64,000 nucleotides of DNA from Clostridium ljungdahlii (GCF_001636845.1 NZ_LITT01000004.1:57286-121285); one strand, 5' to 3'; shown: positions 9,120 to 17,994, counted from the first letter of the stretch. Translations and numbers: made by a program. Notes: a model not told the origin generated them from the letters alone.

Positions 9120-9956
9120 TTGTCGATATTAACATTAGAAATTCTCAGTGTATCCGTTATTGCAGGCATAGCAGGATCTATACTGGGTCTCGGAGGTGGA
9201 ACAGTAATTACTCCAGCACTTACTCTTTTATTTGGAATAGATATAAAATATGCTATAGGTGCTAGCTTAATATCTGTTATTGCCACTTCAAGTGGAGCCG
9301 CTGCAGCTTACATAAAGGATAGAATAACAAATTTAAGAGTTGGCATGTTTCTTGAAATAGCCACAACTATAGGGGCTATAACCGGTGCCTTTCTTGGAGG
9401 AATCATAAATCCAAAGTATCTTTACTTTTTGTTTGGATTGCTGCTTCTATACTCCGCACTAGCTATGGCTAAAAAAGGCAAAAGTGAACTGCCTCAAGGT
9501 GTACAAACTCATCCTCTTGCAAAAAAACTTAAACTAAATGGTGAGTACTATGACAAGATTGTAGGACAAACTATATGCTACAACGTAGCTAATGTACCCA
9601 GCGGATTCGGGGTAATGTATGGTGCTGGTATCATTTCTGGTCTTCTTGGAATTGGAAGCGGTAGTTTTAAGGTCATGGCTATGGATTTATTTATGAAATT
9701 GCCTTTAAAAGTATCAAGTGCCACCAGCAATTTTATGATGGGCGTTACTGCTGCTGCCAGTGCAGGCGTTTACCTTTTAAGAGGCAATATAGATCCTAAA
9801 ATTTCTGCTCCCGTTGCCTTAGGTGTATTAGCAGGGGCAACTATAGGCACTCGAATTATGCAAAATATGAAAAGTAAAACCATAAGAAAGATATTTGTAC
9901 CTTTTCTTATTTATATATCTGTAGAAATGGTTTTGAAGGGATTTGGGGGTAGGTAA
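9120..9956 (+). CDS. TauE/SafE family anion exporter
   Basis: 278-residue polytopic membrane protein of the TauE/SafE (DUF81) family, which exports small sulfur-containing or organic anions such as sulfite and sulfoacetate. The protein shows the family's internal duplication: a glycine-rich GLGGGTVITPAL segment near residue 25 and a second GLLGIGSGSFKVMAMD segment in the C-terminal half. The start is a TTG at 9120 with AGGAGG 9 nt upstream. The nearby ATG at 9112 is in another frame and closes at once. Transported substrate unknown. Confidence 0.88.
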   Translation: MSILTLEILSVSVIAGIAGSILGLGGGTVITPALTLLFGIDIKYAIGASLISVIATSSGAAAAYIKDRITNLRVGMFLEIATTIGAITGAFLGGIINPKYLYFLFGLLLLYSALAMAKKGKSELPQGVQTHPLAKKLKLNGEYYDKIVGQTICYNVANVPSGFGVMYGAGIISGLLGIGSGSFKVMAMDLFMKLPLKVSSATSNFMMGVTAAASAGVYLLRGNIDPKISAPVALGVLAGATIGTRIMQNMKSKTIRKIFVPFLIYISVEMVLKGFGGR

Positions 9957-9959
9957 CTA

Positions 9960-10346
9960 ATGCAACATCAAAATAGTACTATTGAAAAAAATAAAAAAAG
10001 TGCAGAAGAACTAGAACTTATTATAAGTACATTTTTAAGGATAGGTGTCATATTAAGCTCAATTGTAATATTAACAGGGCTTTTAATGTTTTTAATATCT
10101 GGCCACAGTGGCTATACCGGAAACTATTATCCAACTAAACCTATTGAAATATTAAAAGGTTGTAAATATTTTAAGCCTTATGCAATCATGTTGCTGGGTC
10201 TTTTGATTTTAATGGCAATACCTGTACTCAGGGTAGCAGTATCCATACTAGTATTTTTTAAAGAAGGGGACTACCTATATGTAAAAATTACTTCCTTGGT
10301 ACTTGTAATACTTATATGCAGTATTCTCATGGGAAAAGTAGGCTAA
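9960..10346 (+). CDS. DUF1634 membrane protein
   Basis: 128 residues with three predicted membrane helices (about 25-48, 75-95, 103-125). This small family commonly accompanies TauE/SafE exporters. Here it starts 3 nt after that gene's stop codon, so translation is probably coupled. It may be an accessory subunit of the exporter. No catalytic motif is visible. Confidence 0.8.
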   Translation: MQHQNSTIEKNKKSAEELELIISTFLRIGVILSSIVILTGLLMFLISGHSGYTGNYYPTKPIEILKGCKYFKPYAIMLLGLLILMAIPVLRVAVSILVFFKEGDYLYVKITSLVLVILICSILMGKVG

Positions 10347-10372
10347 ATCTTTAAACATCATAGCGCTTCTAA

Positions 10373-10507
10373 ACGAAAAATCAACGTATACTCCTTGTAT
10401 ATTTTTTTATATTTTTAATTACGGGACTTATATGGAAAAGAATATTTAAAAATTTGGTAGGAAAGTTTTCTCAAGAATTTGGTAAAAGTGGTCTTTCAAA
10501 TGAATAA
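10373..10507 (+). pseudogene. Possible gene remnant with one membrane segment
   Basis: A 44-codon open stretch without a usable start codon encodes a hydrophobic helix followed by a basic tail ending GKSGLSNE. The composition looks protein-like for an intergenic stretch, suggesting the 3' end of a decayed gene. Chance cannot be excluded. Its 5' side begins at an in-frame stop at 10370-10372. Confidence 0.2.
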
Positions 10508-10510
10508 ACC

Positions 10511-10550
10511 AAGGGATATAGATAAAATTTCACATCTATCTACATCCCTT
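10511..10550. terminator. Imperfect hairpin
   Basis: AAGGGATATAGATA (10511-10524) pairs with TATCTACATCCCTT (10537-10550) with two mismatches. No T-run follows directly. Possibly the terminator region of the exporter operon. Confidence 0.35.
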
Positions 10551-10619
10551 AACTTCATTGATTTAATAAAGTTCTATCCATATCTGCTGCCACTAACTTG
10601 TACATGATTATCTCCTCTT

Positions 10620-10676
10620 AGGCATTTTCAAAGAAATAATCAGTCAGTATGCTAGACTACTTTCTTTCAAATGCCT
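10620..10676. repeat. Short palindromic repeat, copy A
   Basis: 57 bp bounded by AGGCATTTTCAAAGAAATA and its near inverse ending CTTTCAAATGCCT, with a less conserved centre. Homologous copies lie at 29365-29421, 60594-60664 and 60731-60796. Non-coding and MITE- or REP-like. Confidence 0.75.
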
Positions 10677-10689
10677 TATGAATCTTTTT

Positions 10690-11052
10690 CTATATGTTTT
10701 CTTTTTTTTCATTTTTCTTTTTCAACTTGCTAACTATATTAGGTACCAATTCCATAAGTTTGCTAAGGTTATTCTTATCACCTATAGGCAGCATTTGAAT
10801 TGTATCTCCTTTTATTACAAGTACTGCATTTGGAGTTATTTTCGCTCCTGCACCAATACCTGAACCTCCACCTTCCTGCTTATTTTTCGGATCTGTTCCC
10901 TCTCCACCACCGGTTCCACATCCAAAAGTAACTGTTATAAACGGTACAAGAGTTATATCTCCTACCTGTATTGGTTTACCTACAACAGTTTCTGTTTTAA
11001 AAAAGTTTTCCAATTTTGAAAATAAAACTTCTGTATTTTCTTTAATATCCAT
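10690..11052 (-). CDS. ytfJ: Sporulation protein YtfJ (GerW family)
   Basis: 120 residues matching the YtfJ/GerW family: an N-terminal VGKPIQVGDITLVPFITVTFG segment split by a glycine-rich loop (GCGTGGGEG, GGGSGIGAG) and a C-terminal NAVLVIKGD stretch. In Bacillus subtilis the homologue is a forespore protein needed for normal germination. Downstream of ytfI on the same strand with a 16-bp gap, as in many spore formers. The C terminus is lysine-rich. Confidence 0.9.
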   Translation of the reverse strand: MDIKENTEVLFSKLENFFKTETVVGKPIQVGDITLVPFITVTFGCGTGGGEGTDPKNKQEGGGSGIGAGAKITPNAVLVIKGDTIQMLPIGDKNNLSKLMELVPNIVSKLKKKNEKKENI

Positions 11053-11068
11053 ATAAATACCTCCATTT

Positions 11069-11671
11069 TTAATAGCTTATTTCCTTTTTTATACATGATA
11101 TGTGCAATACTTTAAACAGTGTGATTGCAAGCAATACTATTCTGCATTTTCCACTAACTTCTACATACAAATTAAAAACTTCATTAAAAAAATCTGGTCT
11201 CACTCTTATAGAATTTTTAGGTAAAAATGAATAAATTACATTAAAAGCTCCACTCAACATACCCGTCATACAAGGATCATCAAACCCATAATTACCTTCT
11301 ATCTTAACATACTTAGGCTTAGTTATAGAAATAATCTTTACTATAGAATCTTTACATTCATAAAGTTTTCTAATATATTGCATGATATGAGAGCAACTGC
11401 ACGACAAGTCATCCTGTGTCCTATCTTTTTTAGAATTTATATTTAACTTCTTAGTAAAAAACAATATTCTTACAGATAAATGGCTGTCATTATTACTTCC
11501 CTTTAATATTATAGAAATAATATCAAAAAATAAACCAATTTTCAAATTATATATTATGTTATTTTCTCTAAAAGTAGACTTTGCCTTATATGTTACCTTA
11601 CTTATTAACAAAAAGATTAAAAGAATTACAAGGATTAAAATTATAGCTCCCATTACTTTCAAAATAATCAA
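11069..11671 (-). CDS. ytfI: DUF2953 protein (YtfI-like)
   Basis: 200 residues with one N-terminal membrane anchor (residues 4-25) and a second hydrophobic stretch near 180-195. The DUF2953 family is defined mainly by a conserved pattern in its second half and by its position upstream of ytfJ, which is the case here. Function unknown; presumed sporulation-linked through its partner. Confidence 0.75.
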   Translation of the reverse strand: MIILKVMGAIILILVILLIFLLISKVTYKAKSTFRENNIIYNLKIGLFFDIISIILKGSNNDSHLSVRILFFTKKLNINSKKDRTQDDLSCSCSHIMQYIRKLYECKDSIVKIISITKPKYVKIEGNYGFDDPCMTGMLSGAFNVIYSFLPKNSIRVRPDFFNEVFNLYVEVSGKCRIVLLAITLFKVLHISCIKKEISY

Positions 11672-11818
11672 AATAAAGATTCCCCCCAGATTAAACTTAA
11701 AGTATCCATTATTATCTACTATATATCTATAATACTTAAAAGTTTAACAAATTTATATATATTTTTATCATTTTTTTTGTTAAAATCTATATGTGACTTA
11801 CGTTAAGAGAGATTACTT

Positions 11819-12241
11819 ATGCTTTTTTTCTTATATTTATCAGGAATATTGGCTATGTTACTTGGTGTAACCTTATTCCAAAGACAAAGTAAAAAAATAA
11901 GAAATAAAAATTATAGTGATGAACTTATACTACGCTACTTTGCAAAAAAAGCGATTGAAAATATAATGATAATGTGCTTAGTGGTAATAATCGTATCACT
12001 TCTACTTCCTCTTTTAATATGGACATTATCACCTAAAGAAGTTGGTGTCGTAGATAAAATTATAGAAACTAACACTTTATCTCCTATTTCTTCTTATAAT
12101 AAAAATCAATATATAAAAGAAGTAACCGATACAGGTGTTAAATCATATATTGTAAATGTGGGGGAATCGTCTAAGGATATACAATATGATGAAGGAAAAC
12201 TTATATCTAATAAAATAAAACTATTTGTACCTGACAAATAG
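11819..12241 (+). CDS. Hypothetical two-helix membrane protein
   Basis: 140 residues with two membrane helices (about 1-18 and 50-75) separated by a basic cytoplasmic loop, then a hydrophilic C-terminal region of about 60 residues. No family recognised. A weak GAG site precedes the ATG. It lies 35 bp upstream of the LRAT-domain gene on the same strand and is likely in one transcript with it. Confidence 0.6.
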   Translation: MLFFLYLSGILAMLLGVTLFQRQSKKIRNKNYSDELILRYFAKKAIENIMIMCLVVIIVSLLLPLLIWTLSPKEVGVVDKIIETNTLSPISSYNKNQYIKEVTDTGVKSYIVNVGESSKDIQYDEGKLISNKIKLFVPDK

Positions 12242-12275
12242 AAATAATTTAGAAACAGTATAAGGGATGTTTTAA

Positions 12276-13088
12276 ATGAAAAATCATTTTTTTATAAAAT
12301 TAATATCTATATTTATAATAATTGCAGTTAGTTTTTTAGGATATAAAATTTATACTTTAAATAACAAAACTACAACTATTTATAAATACAGTGAAATTCA
12401 AATACCTTTAAAAGATAAAATTATATGGGATGACACTTCTATAAAAAATATTTCTGTAAAAAGTAAAGACAATGAAACTATGGATACCTATGTTTTTCCA
12501 TCTGTGGATGGCAAAACTCTTTTTATAAATCCACCTATAGATGGTTTTTACGAGAATGATAAAATTTGCGTTACCTTATCTCCTAACTTACATTTTAAAA
12601 ATTATAAAATGACGGAAGAAAAGAAGTTATATTTTCAGGTGAAGAGTGGAAATGATATTACCCTGTCCAAGGTACATACGGAGCCTCAATATGGAGATAT
12701 AATAGGCACTGAAGATACCTTTATGGGCTATCAATATACACATTATGGAATATATGTAGGTAATAATAAAGTTATTCATTACTGTAGTACTACGGGTAAC
12801 TCTAAAGATGCCAAGATAAAGGAAACAGACATGTCCCCTTATTTTAGGAAAGGACATTATTTTATTTTAAACATAAAAGGTAGTCCACAATTTGATTCAA
12901 AAGAAACCATTAAAAGAGCAGAGATGCGAGAGGGTGAAAGAAGTTATAATTTATTACAAAACAACTGTGAACATTTTGTAATTTGGGCTAAAACAGGTTA
13001 TTCAAGATCCTACCAGATAGACAGCCTGTCCCAAGAAAAATTAGCTCAACTCAAAATATTCACAGCCATGGGTATAAATTTACAGTAA
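12276..13088 (+). CDS. Membrane-anchored LRAT/NlpC-P60-type protein
   Basis: 270 residues in three parts: an N-terminal membrane anchor (about 8-26), an Ig-like region resembling the SbsA/Big_5 fold (about 35-125, with VTLSPNLHFKNY), and a C-terminal lecithin:retinol acyltransferase-like papain-fold domain. The likely catalytic set is His in THYGIYVG, His in VIHY and Cys in NNCEHF. Such domains act as thiol acyltransferases, amidases or peptidases. The substrate here is unknown. An extracytoplasmic location is inferred from the anchor. Its stop abuts the convergent moaA stop. Confidence 0.75.
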   Translation: MKNHFFIKLISIFIIIAVSFLGYKIYTLNNKTTTIYKYSEIQIPLKDKIIWDDTSIKNISVKSKDNETMDTYVFPSVDGKTLFINPPIDGFYENDKICVTLSPNLHFKNYKMTEEKKLYFQVKSGNDITLSKVHTEPQYGDIIGTEDTFMGYQYTHYGIYVGNNKVIHYCSTTGNSKDAKIKETDMSPYFRKGHYFILNIKGSPQFDSKETIKRAEMREGERSYNLLQNNCEHFVIWAKTGYSRSYQIDSLSQEKLAQLKIFTAMGINLQ

Positions 13089-14057
13089 TCAACCACCTAT
13101 TTGATACATCATCTTCTCACTTTCACTTTTATGTTTAGAACTCATATTATGTTCCTCAGGTTTTCCTAGTATTCCTCGTTTTAATTCTTCCAAAAGGAGT
13201 TTTTCGTCATTTAAGCAGTGTTTTAAATTTATAACTTTATCCGAATGAAGACATGGTTTTAAATCTCCTATAGACGTAAGTCTTAATCTATTGCAGTCTT
13301 TACAAAATTTACAACTCATTGGACTTATAAAGCCTATGTTTCCCTTATATCCTCTCACCTTATATAGGGAAACAGTACTACTTTTAGAAGTAGGCTGGGA
13401 AATTACATCAAAATTATCCTGAATTTCCTTTAAAACAACTTCTGAAGAAAGATTATCATTCTCGTATAATTTTTTTCCTTCTCCTATAGGCATAAGTTCA
13501 ATAAATCTAATATCTACTGGTAAATTCTTCGTAAACTCTACAAAATCCATAATTTCAGTATCATTAAAGCCCTTTAATAAAACTGTATTTATTTTAACAG
13601 GAGTCAATCCTATACTTAAACATTTGTCAATAGATTTTAATACTGCATCCAAGTTTCCACACCTGGTTATAAATTTATACTTATCTGCTTTTAGGGTATC
13701 TAAACTTATGTTTACCCTTTTTAATCCTGCTTCTTTTAACTTATCTGCCATATCACAGAGAAGTATCCCGTTGGTAGTAATGGCCACATCCGTAATTCCT
13801 TTTATACTGGCAGTTTCCCTTATTAAATACTCTATATCCTTCATTATAAGAGGTTCTCCACCAGTATACCTTATTTTATTTATTCCAAGAGTTGCTGCTG
13901 CTTTAATAATTTTTAATATATCTTCAAATCTTAACAGATCCCCATAAGGTCTTTTTACTATTCCTTCCTTTGGCATACAATATATACATCTTAAATTACA
14001 CCTATCTGTCAGTGAAATCCTAAGATAGTTTATACTTCTTCCATAGCTATCTTTCAT
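13089..14057 (-). CDS. moaA: GTP 3',8-cyclase MoaA
   Basis: Radical-SAM enzyme for the first step of molybdenum (or tungsten) cofactor synthesis, converting GTP to 3',8-cH2GTP. The N-terminal cluster Cys20-Cys24-Cys27 (CNLRCIYC), the C-terminal cluster CKFCKDC with a later Cys (PCLHS), and the essential C-terminal Gly-Gly are all present. 322 residues. A GGGGG site precedes the ATG. No other moa or mob genes are in the window, so the rest of the pathway must be elsewhere. Confidence 0.95.
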   Translation of the reverse strand: MKDSYGRSINYLRISLTDRCNLRCIYCMPKEGIVKRPYGDLLRFEDILKIIKAAATLGINKIRYTGGEPLIMKDIEYLIRETASIKGITDVAITTNGILLCDMADKLKEAGLKRVNISLDTLKADKYKFITRCGNLDAVLKSIDKCLSIGLTPVKINTVLLKGFNDTEIMDFVEFTKNLPVDIRFIELMPIGEGKKLYENDNLSSEVVLKEIQDNFDVISQPTSKSSTVSLYKVRGYKGNIGFISPMSCKFCKDCNRLRLTSIGDLKPCLHSDKVINLKHCLNDEKLLLEELKRGILGKPEEHNMSSKHKSESEKMMYQIGG

Positions 14058-14305
14058 ACAATCAATCCCCCTAAGTCACTATAATTAATTTTTATATCTA
14101 TTACGCTGTACCATATAACTCAATTATACATGAAATTGTTTACAATTGTTAGCTCTATACTCAATATTTAAAATTTCTCTATACCTTCCTTATAAGCTTT
14201 ATATAACTGGAAATTAATGAAGATTTAAACTTTAATTAACTTCCAGCTTTATTTGTATATAAAATAATTAGTGAACAATTTCATTAAAATCATGTGAACG
14301 TGCTC

Positions 14306-14782
14306 TTACTGAACTTTATACATGCCCTTGCTTTCCATATATTTATAAATGGATTCCCCATGCTGCTGTTCTTCTTTTTGTATATGGTTTAACACATTTC
14401 GGACATTCGTATCTCTAAATTCAAATATAGCTGCATTATAAACTCCTGAAATATATTTTTCTGCCATAAGCATATCCTTACACATATCCTCGTCACGTAC
14501 TTCACACAAACCTACAGGTGGCATAGACGATCTAGCTATACCTGCTGTATTCACTTTGCTTGTACCTTGATTACTATTTAAATTAGGTACCTCACCGCCC
14601 AAAATACAGTTAATAGAATTTAAATGATCTTGCTCAACTGATGCATTATTTATGAATAGCTGTTTCAACTGTGAATCCTTTGTTTGATTAGCATAGTTTG
14701 TATATTTTTGTATACACATGGATTCATGACTTTTTTCATCTTCTAAAAGCATTCTTTCTTTATTGCTTAAAGTTATTGTCAT
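14306..14782 (-). CDS. Spore coat protein, CotF/ferritin-like family
   Basis: About 158 residues forming a long-helix ferritin-like bundle typical of clostridial CotF-like coat proteins, with conserved helices around residues 10-50 and 105-155 and a variable Asn/Ser/Pro loop between them. The frame begins at a TTG, but that codon lies within the GGAGG region. The ATG at 14780-14782, 7-8 nt after GGAGG, is the likely start. It is 400 bp from the divergent cotJABC operon, so a spore-coat cluster is plausible. Mother-cell expression is inferred from the family. Confidence 0.8.
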   Translation of the reverse strand: MTITLSNKERMLLEDEKSHESMCIQKYTNYANQTKDSQLKQLFINNASVEQDHLNSINCILGGEVPNLNSNQGTSKVNTAGIARSSMPPVGLCEVRDEDMCKDMLMAEKYISGVYNAAIFEFRDTNVRNVLNHIQKEEQQHGESIYKYMESKGMYKVQ

Positions 14783-14836
14783 AAAAAACACCTCCAAAAT
14801 TATTTTGTATAATTAGAAGTGAATTTATACAAAAAG

Positions 14837-14870
14837 GCTTCAAATAAAAAAATATAATTTCATTTGAAGC
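14837..14870. terminator. Hairpin in the cotF-cotJ intergenic region
   Basis: GCTTCAAAT (14837-14845) pairs with ATTTGAAGC (14862-14870), with an A/T-rich loop and A8 on the right, so it is terminator-shaped on the minus strand. No gene to terminate is visible between it and cotJA. It may end a short untraced transcript. The rest of 14783-15181 shows nothing else I can assign. Confidence 0.4.
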
Positions 14871-15181
14871 AAAAAAAACATTTCAACCGTCTAAATAAAT
14901 AGGAAGGTTTATGCAAACTCCTATAAAATACGAAAATATATAATTGGAGGGTACACAAATTATATAGTAAAAATACTACAGAAGCTTACACAAACTTGTT
15001 TATCAAATACGTGATTATTCAATTTCAGTCACTATATTTTAATACTATTAACAAGATGATTATACCATTAAACATCAGCATTTAAAACCTTTATTATAAA
15101 TTTTACAAGGCAATTTATATTAACACAATTTATAAGTATTGAATATATTATCATTGTAAAGAGACTTAAGAGGTGAAAATA

Positions 15182-15379
15182 GTGTATTCAAAATTTGTTC
15201 CACATGCGAACTCAAGATCAATGCCATCTGCTGGCTTTCCTCCTAATTCAGGTAAAAGATTAGCAAGGGCTTATGTTCCTATGCAGCCTTATATTGGACT
15301 GCTTCCTTTAAATATAGCATTAAAGAAAGGTACCATATTTCCAAATTTAGTTATGCCTTTCCCTGAAAACGAAGATTAA
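15182..15379 (+). CDS. cotJA: Spore coat-associated protein CotJA
   Basis: About 65 residues, proline-rich, with the CotJA pattern YVPMQPY followed by a hydrophobic tail. Two in-frame GTG codons are available. The first (15173) overlaps the AGAGG ribosome site. The second (15182), 8 nt downstream of it, is the better start. First gene of cotJABC. In Bacillus the operon is transcribed in the mother cell and its products go into the coat. Confidence 0.9.
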   Translation: MYSKFVPHANSRSMPSAGFPPNSGKRLARAYVPMQPYIGLLPLNIALKKGTIFPNLVMPFPENED

Positions 15380-15418
15380 ATAGCAGTCATTTAACTGATT
15401 ATACGAGGAGGTAATAAC

Positions 15419-15673
15419 ATGAGTGATCGTAAAAAGCTATTAGATGAAATTCGCCAGCTTGAATTTGCCACAGTAGATTTAAATTTGTATCTAGATAATT
15501 TTCCTGATAATAAAAAAGCTCTGTCTGATTACAATATGTTCACAAATCAACTTATCCGTTTAAAAAGGAACTATGAAGACAGATTTGGTATTTTAACTAA
15601 TTTTGGATATTCCGAGAGTCAGTTTCCATGGACTTGGATAAACGAACCCTGGCCTTGGGAATGTGGAGAATAG
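15419..15673 (+). CDS. cotJB: Spore coat protein CotJB
   Basis: 84 residues with the family's helical N terminus (RKKLLDEIRQLEFATVDLNLYLD) and aromatic C terminus rich in Trp/Pro (WTWINEPWPWE). GGAGG lies 7 nt before the ATG. It sits between cotJA and cotJC in the standard order, with a 39-bp and a 12-bp gap. Confidence 0.93.
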   Translation: MSDRKKLLDEIRQLEFATVDLNLYLDNFPDNKKALSDYNMFTNQLIRLKRNYEDRFGILTNFGYSESQFPWTWINEPWPWECGE

Positions 15674-15685
15674 GAGGGTTGACAT

Positions 15686-16258
15686 ATGTGGATTTATGAA
15701 AAAAAATTAGAGTATCCTGTAAAAATTAAAACAAAAGATATTCAAATGGCTAAATATCTTACTGCTCAATATGGAGGACCAGATGGGGAATTAAGTGCTG
15801 CTATCAGATATTTAAATCAACGTTATACTATGCCCAGCGGCAGTACTAAAGCATTACTTACAGATATAGGGACTGAAGAGTTAGCCCATGTTGAAATTAT
15901 AGCTACCATGATATATCAGCTGTTAAAAGACGATACCATAGATGAACTTAAAGAAGCAGGATTAGCTTCCCACTATACCCAACATGGCAGGGCTACTTTT
16001 CCTCAAGATGCCAATGGCGTTCCATGGACATCCGCTTACATCCAAGCTACAGGAGATCCCATAACCGATTTACATGAAGATATGGCAGCTGAGCAAAAAG
16101 CCAGAACAACTTATGAACATCTTATAACTCTAACAGATGATCCAGATGTAATAGTTGTGCTTAAGTTTTTATGGGCAAGAGAAATTGTTCATTTTCAACG
16201 CTTTGGTGAAGCCCTTGTACATGTACAAGATAATATGGATGCTAAAAAGTGTTTCTAA
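15686..16258 (+). CDS. cotJC: Spore coat protein CotJC (manganese catalase family)
   Basis: 190 residues of the dimanganese catalase fold. Four-helix bundle ligands are recognisable in ELSAAIRYLNQRY, TEELAHVEII, EDMAAEQKARTTYE and AREIVHFQRF. It may detoxify peroxide at the spore surface or serve structurally. AGGAGG precedes the ATG. Third gene of the operon. No clear terminator follows; a foldback repeat begins about 60 bp downstream. Confidence 0.93.
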   Translation: MWIYEKKLEYPVKIKTKDIQMAKYLTAQYGGPDGELSAAIRYLNQRYTMPSGSTKALLTDIGTEELAHVEIIATMIYQLLKDDTIDELKEAGLASHYTQHGRATFPQDANGVPWTSAYIQATGDPITDLHEDMAAEQKARTTYEHLITLTDDPDVIVVLKFLWAREIVHFQRFGEALVHVQDNMDAKKCF

Positions 16259-16320
16259 ATTGAAAGTTAGCTTATGCCAAATCATATAATAACAGGTTTC
16301 AATATTTTAGGCGTAAATTA

Positions 16321-16453
16321 GGAGTGGATAGTTGAAAGTGGATAGTAACTTAAAGCCTATTGAAGTTTTGCTTAAATAGCGCTATATTTAGACTTTCCGT
16401 AGTATTATCGAAAAAAGTCATCCATAACTATCAACTTTCCACTCTCAACTTTT
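16321..16453. repeat. Foldback element downstream of cotJC
   Basis: 133 bp whose ends are imperfect inverted repeats made of short GAGTGGATAG / GTTGAAAGTGG units (left) and the inverse CTATCAACTTTCCACTCTC (right). It has no coding capacity. The build resembles the larger foldback at 17589-17928 but the arm sequence differs. Probably a MITE-like insertion. Confidence 0.6.
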
Positions 16454-16519
16454 AAATATATTTTATGTATAAATTTAAATTGAAATCAATTCAAAGGTCT
16501 TCTAACTCAAAAACATATA

Positions 16520-17494
16520 TTACCTACTTACCACATTTACAGGAGATCCTTCCAAAAATCTTTCTAGATTCTCTGCTGCAATGTCCATAAGTCTCTGTCT
16601 TGATTCTCTAGGTGCCCAAGAAATATGTGGGGTAATTATACAATTTTTTGCCTTCAGCAGGGGATTGCTTTCCTCTATAGGCTCTATAGATACTACATCT
16701 AAAGCTGCTCCAGAAATTTTTCCACTATTTAATGCCTCTGCTAAATCTTTCTCTACAATTAAAGGCCCTCTAGCATTATTTATTATAATTACTCCATCTT
16801 TCATTTTACTTATGGAGTCTTTATTAATGATACCTCTATTACTGTCAAATAGTGGGCAGTGCAAAAAAACAACATCTGATTCTTGAAATAATTCGTTTAA
16901 TTTTGCATATTTCATACTGTCGTTTTCCAAATTTTTATTCTCATGTTTATCATAAGCAAGTACTTTCATGCCAAATGCCTGTAGTATTTTTCCTGTTGAT
17001 TGTCCAATCCTACCATAACCTATAATTCCTGCAGTCTTATTAGCTAACTCAATAAGGGGATATTTCCAAAAACACCAATCTCCATTGCTTGCCCATTCTC
17101 CATTTTTTACTGCCTCACTATGAGCCCATACATGGTGACATAATTCAAGAAGCAGTGCTACTGCCATTTGGCTTACAGAACTTGTACCATATGTCGGAAT
17201 ATTTGTTACAGTAATTCCTAATTCCTTAGCTGCATTTACATCCACCATATTGTACCCTGTAGCCAGTATTCCAACATATTGTAATTTAGGTGATTTTTCC
17301 AATACGTCTCTAGATAATGTTATATCATTTGTAAAAACAATTTCTGCATCTTTTATTCTCTCCAATATTAAATCATTATTATCGTTATCATGGGAAGTAC
17401 GATCATAGACATTTAAATCTCCAAGCTTTTCAAGGGGTTCCCAGCTTATATCTCCGGGATTTAACGTATATCCATCCAATACAACAATTTTCAT
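16520..17494 (-). CDS. D-2-hydroxyacid dehydrogenase
   Basis: NAD(P)-dependent reductase of 2-oxoacids in the glycerate/hydroxypyruvate reductase group. The Rossmann motif GYGRIGQSTG, the catalytic Arg (NNARGPLIV), Glu (IEPIEESNPL) and His (TPHISWAP) are all present. The open frame begins 5 codons earlier, but that ATG overlaps the GGAGAG ribosome site. The ATG at 17492-17494 is preferred (about 324 residues). Downstream of the DUF3100 pair but separated by a foldback element. Substrate not determinable. Confidence 0.9.
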   Translation of the reverse strand: MKIVVLDGYTLNPGDISWEPLEKLGDLNVYDRTSHDNDNNDLILERIKDAEIVFTNDITLSRDVLEKSPKLQYVGILATGYNMVDVNAAKELGITVTNIPTYGTSSVSQMAVALLLELCHHVWAHSEAVKNGEWASNGDWCFWKYPLIELANKTAGIIGYGRIGQSTGKILQAFGMKVLAYDKHENKNLENDSMKYAKLNELFQESDVVFLHCPLFDSNRGIINKDSISKMKDGVIIINNARGPLIVEKDLAEALNSGKISGAALDVVSIEPIEESNPLLKAKNCIITPHISWAPRESRQRLMDIAAENLERFLEGSPVNVVSR

Positions 17495-17520
17495 GCTAAC
17501 TCTCCTCATAATTATAAATT

Positions 17521-17585
17521 TTCTAAGTATAAAATAATTTTATACGCATTAATATAGGATTATGTATAAATTAAAATACCTATAA
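17521..17585. repeat. Direct repeat, left copy
   Basis: About 65 bp beginning TTCTAAGTA and ending in TTAAAATACCTATAAA, imperfectly repeated in the same orientation at 17932-17994. The pair brackets the foldback element at 17589-17928. Too long for a usual transposon target duplication, so a segmental duplication is more likely. Confidence 0.6.
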
Positions 17586-17588
17586 ACT

Positions 17589-17928
17589 CAACTTTCGCAC
17601 ATATAAAATTTTGACTTAACATAAAAAAATTACGTCGCAATATTTTTGAGAGGACAGAGGACAATTGACAAAGGACAGTGAAGGATGATTTTTCTCCGCT
17701 GCACTACGAAAAATCTTTAATTAAATTTTTAATGACTCATTTCACTAAAGTGAAATATTGCTGACTTATATAAATTTGAAGCTTGTTTTGCATTAGCAAA
17801 ACAAGCCCCAAAAAATAAATTAGTTTTCTGACATAAGGAAGAAAACTTACCTTCACTGTCCTCTGTCCTCTGTCAATTGTCCTCTCAAAAAAAATTGCTT
17901 CGCAAAGTTTTTAAACTGCGAGAGTTGA
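17589..17928. repeat. Foldback (MITE-like) element
   Basis: The core, 17648-17886, has ~37-bp inverted ends built from repeated GAGGACA units around GACAATTGAC and ending AGTGAAGG. Weaker inverted similarity continues outward to 17589 and 17928 (CAACTTTCGCA against TGCGAGAGTTG). Inside are two further perfect hairpins: TTTCACT/AGTGAAA near 17749 and GCTTGTTTTGC/GCAAAACAAGC near 17792. No open frame. Non-autonomous element, family unknown. Confidence 0.7.
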
Positions 17929-17931
17929 ATT

Positions 17932-17994
17932 TTCTAAGTAAAAAGTAACTTTATACACCTTGATATATCGTGTAGATTAAAATACTTATAAAAT
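17932..17994. repeat. Direct repeat, right copy
   Basis: Second copy of the 17521-17585 sequence. Its right part doubles as the left arm of the terminator-like hairpin at 17977-18011. Confidence 0.55.
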
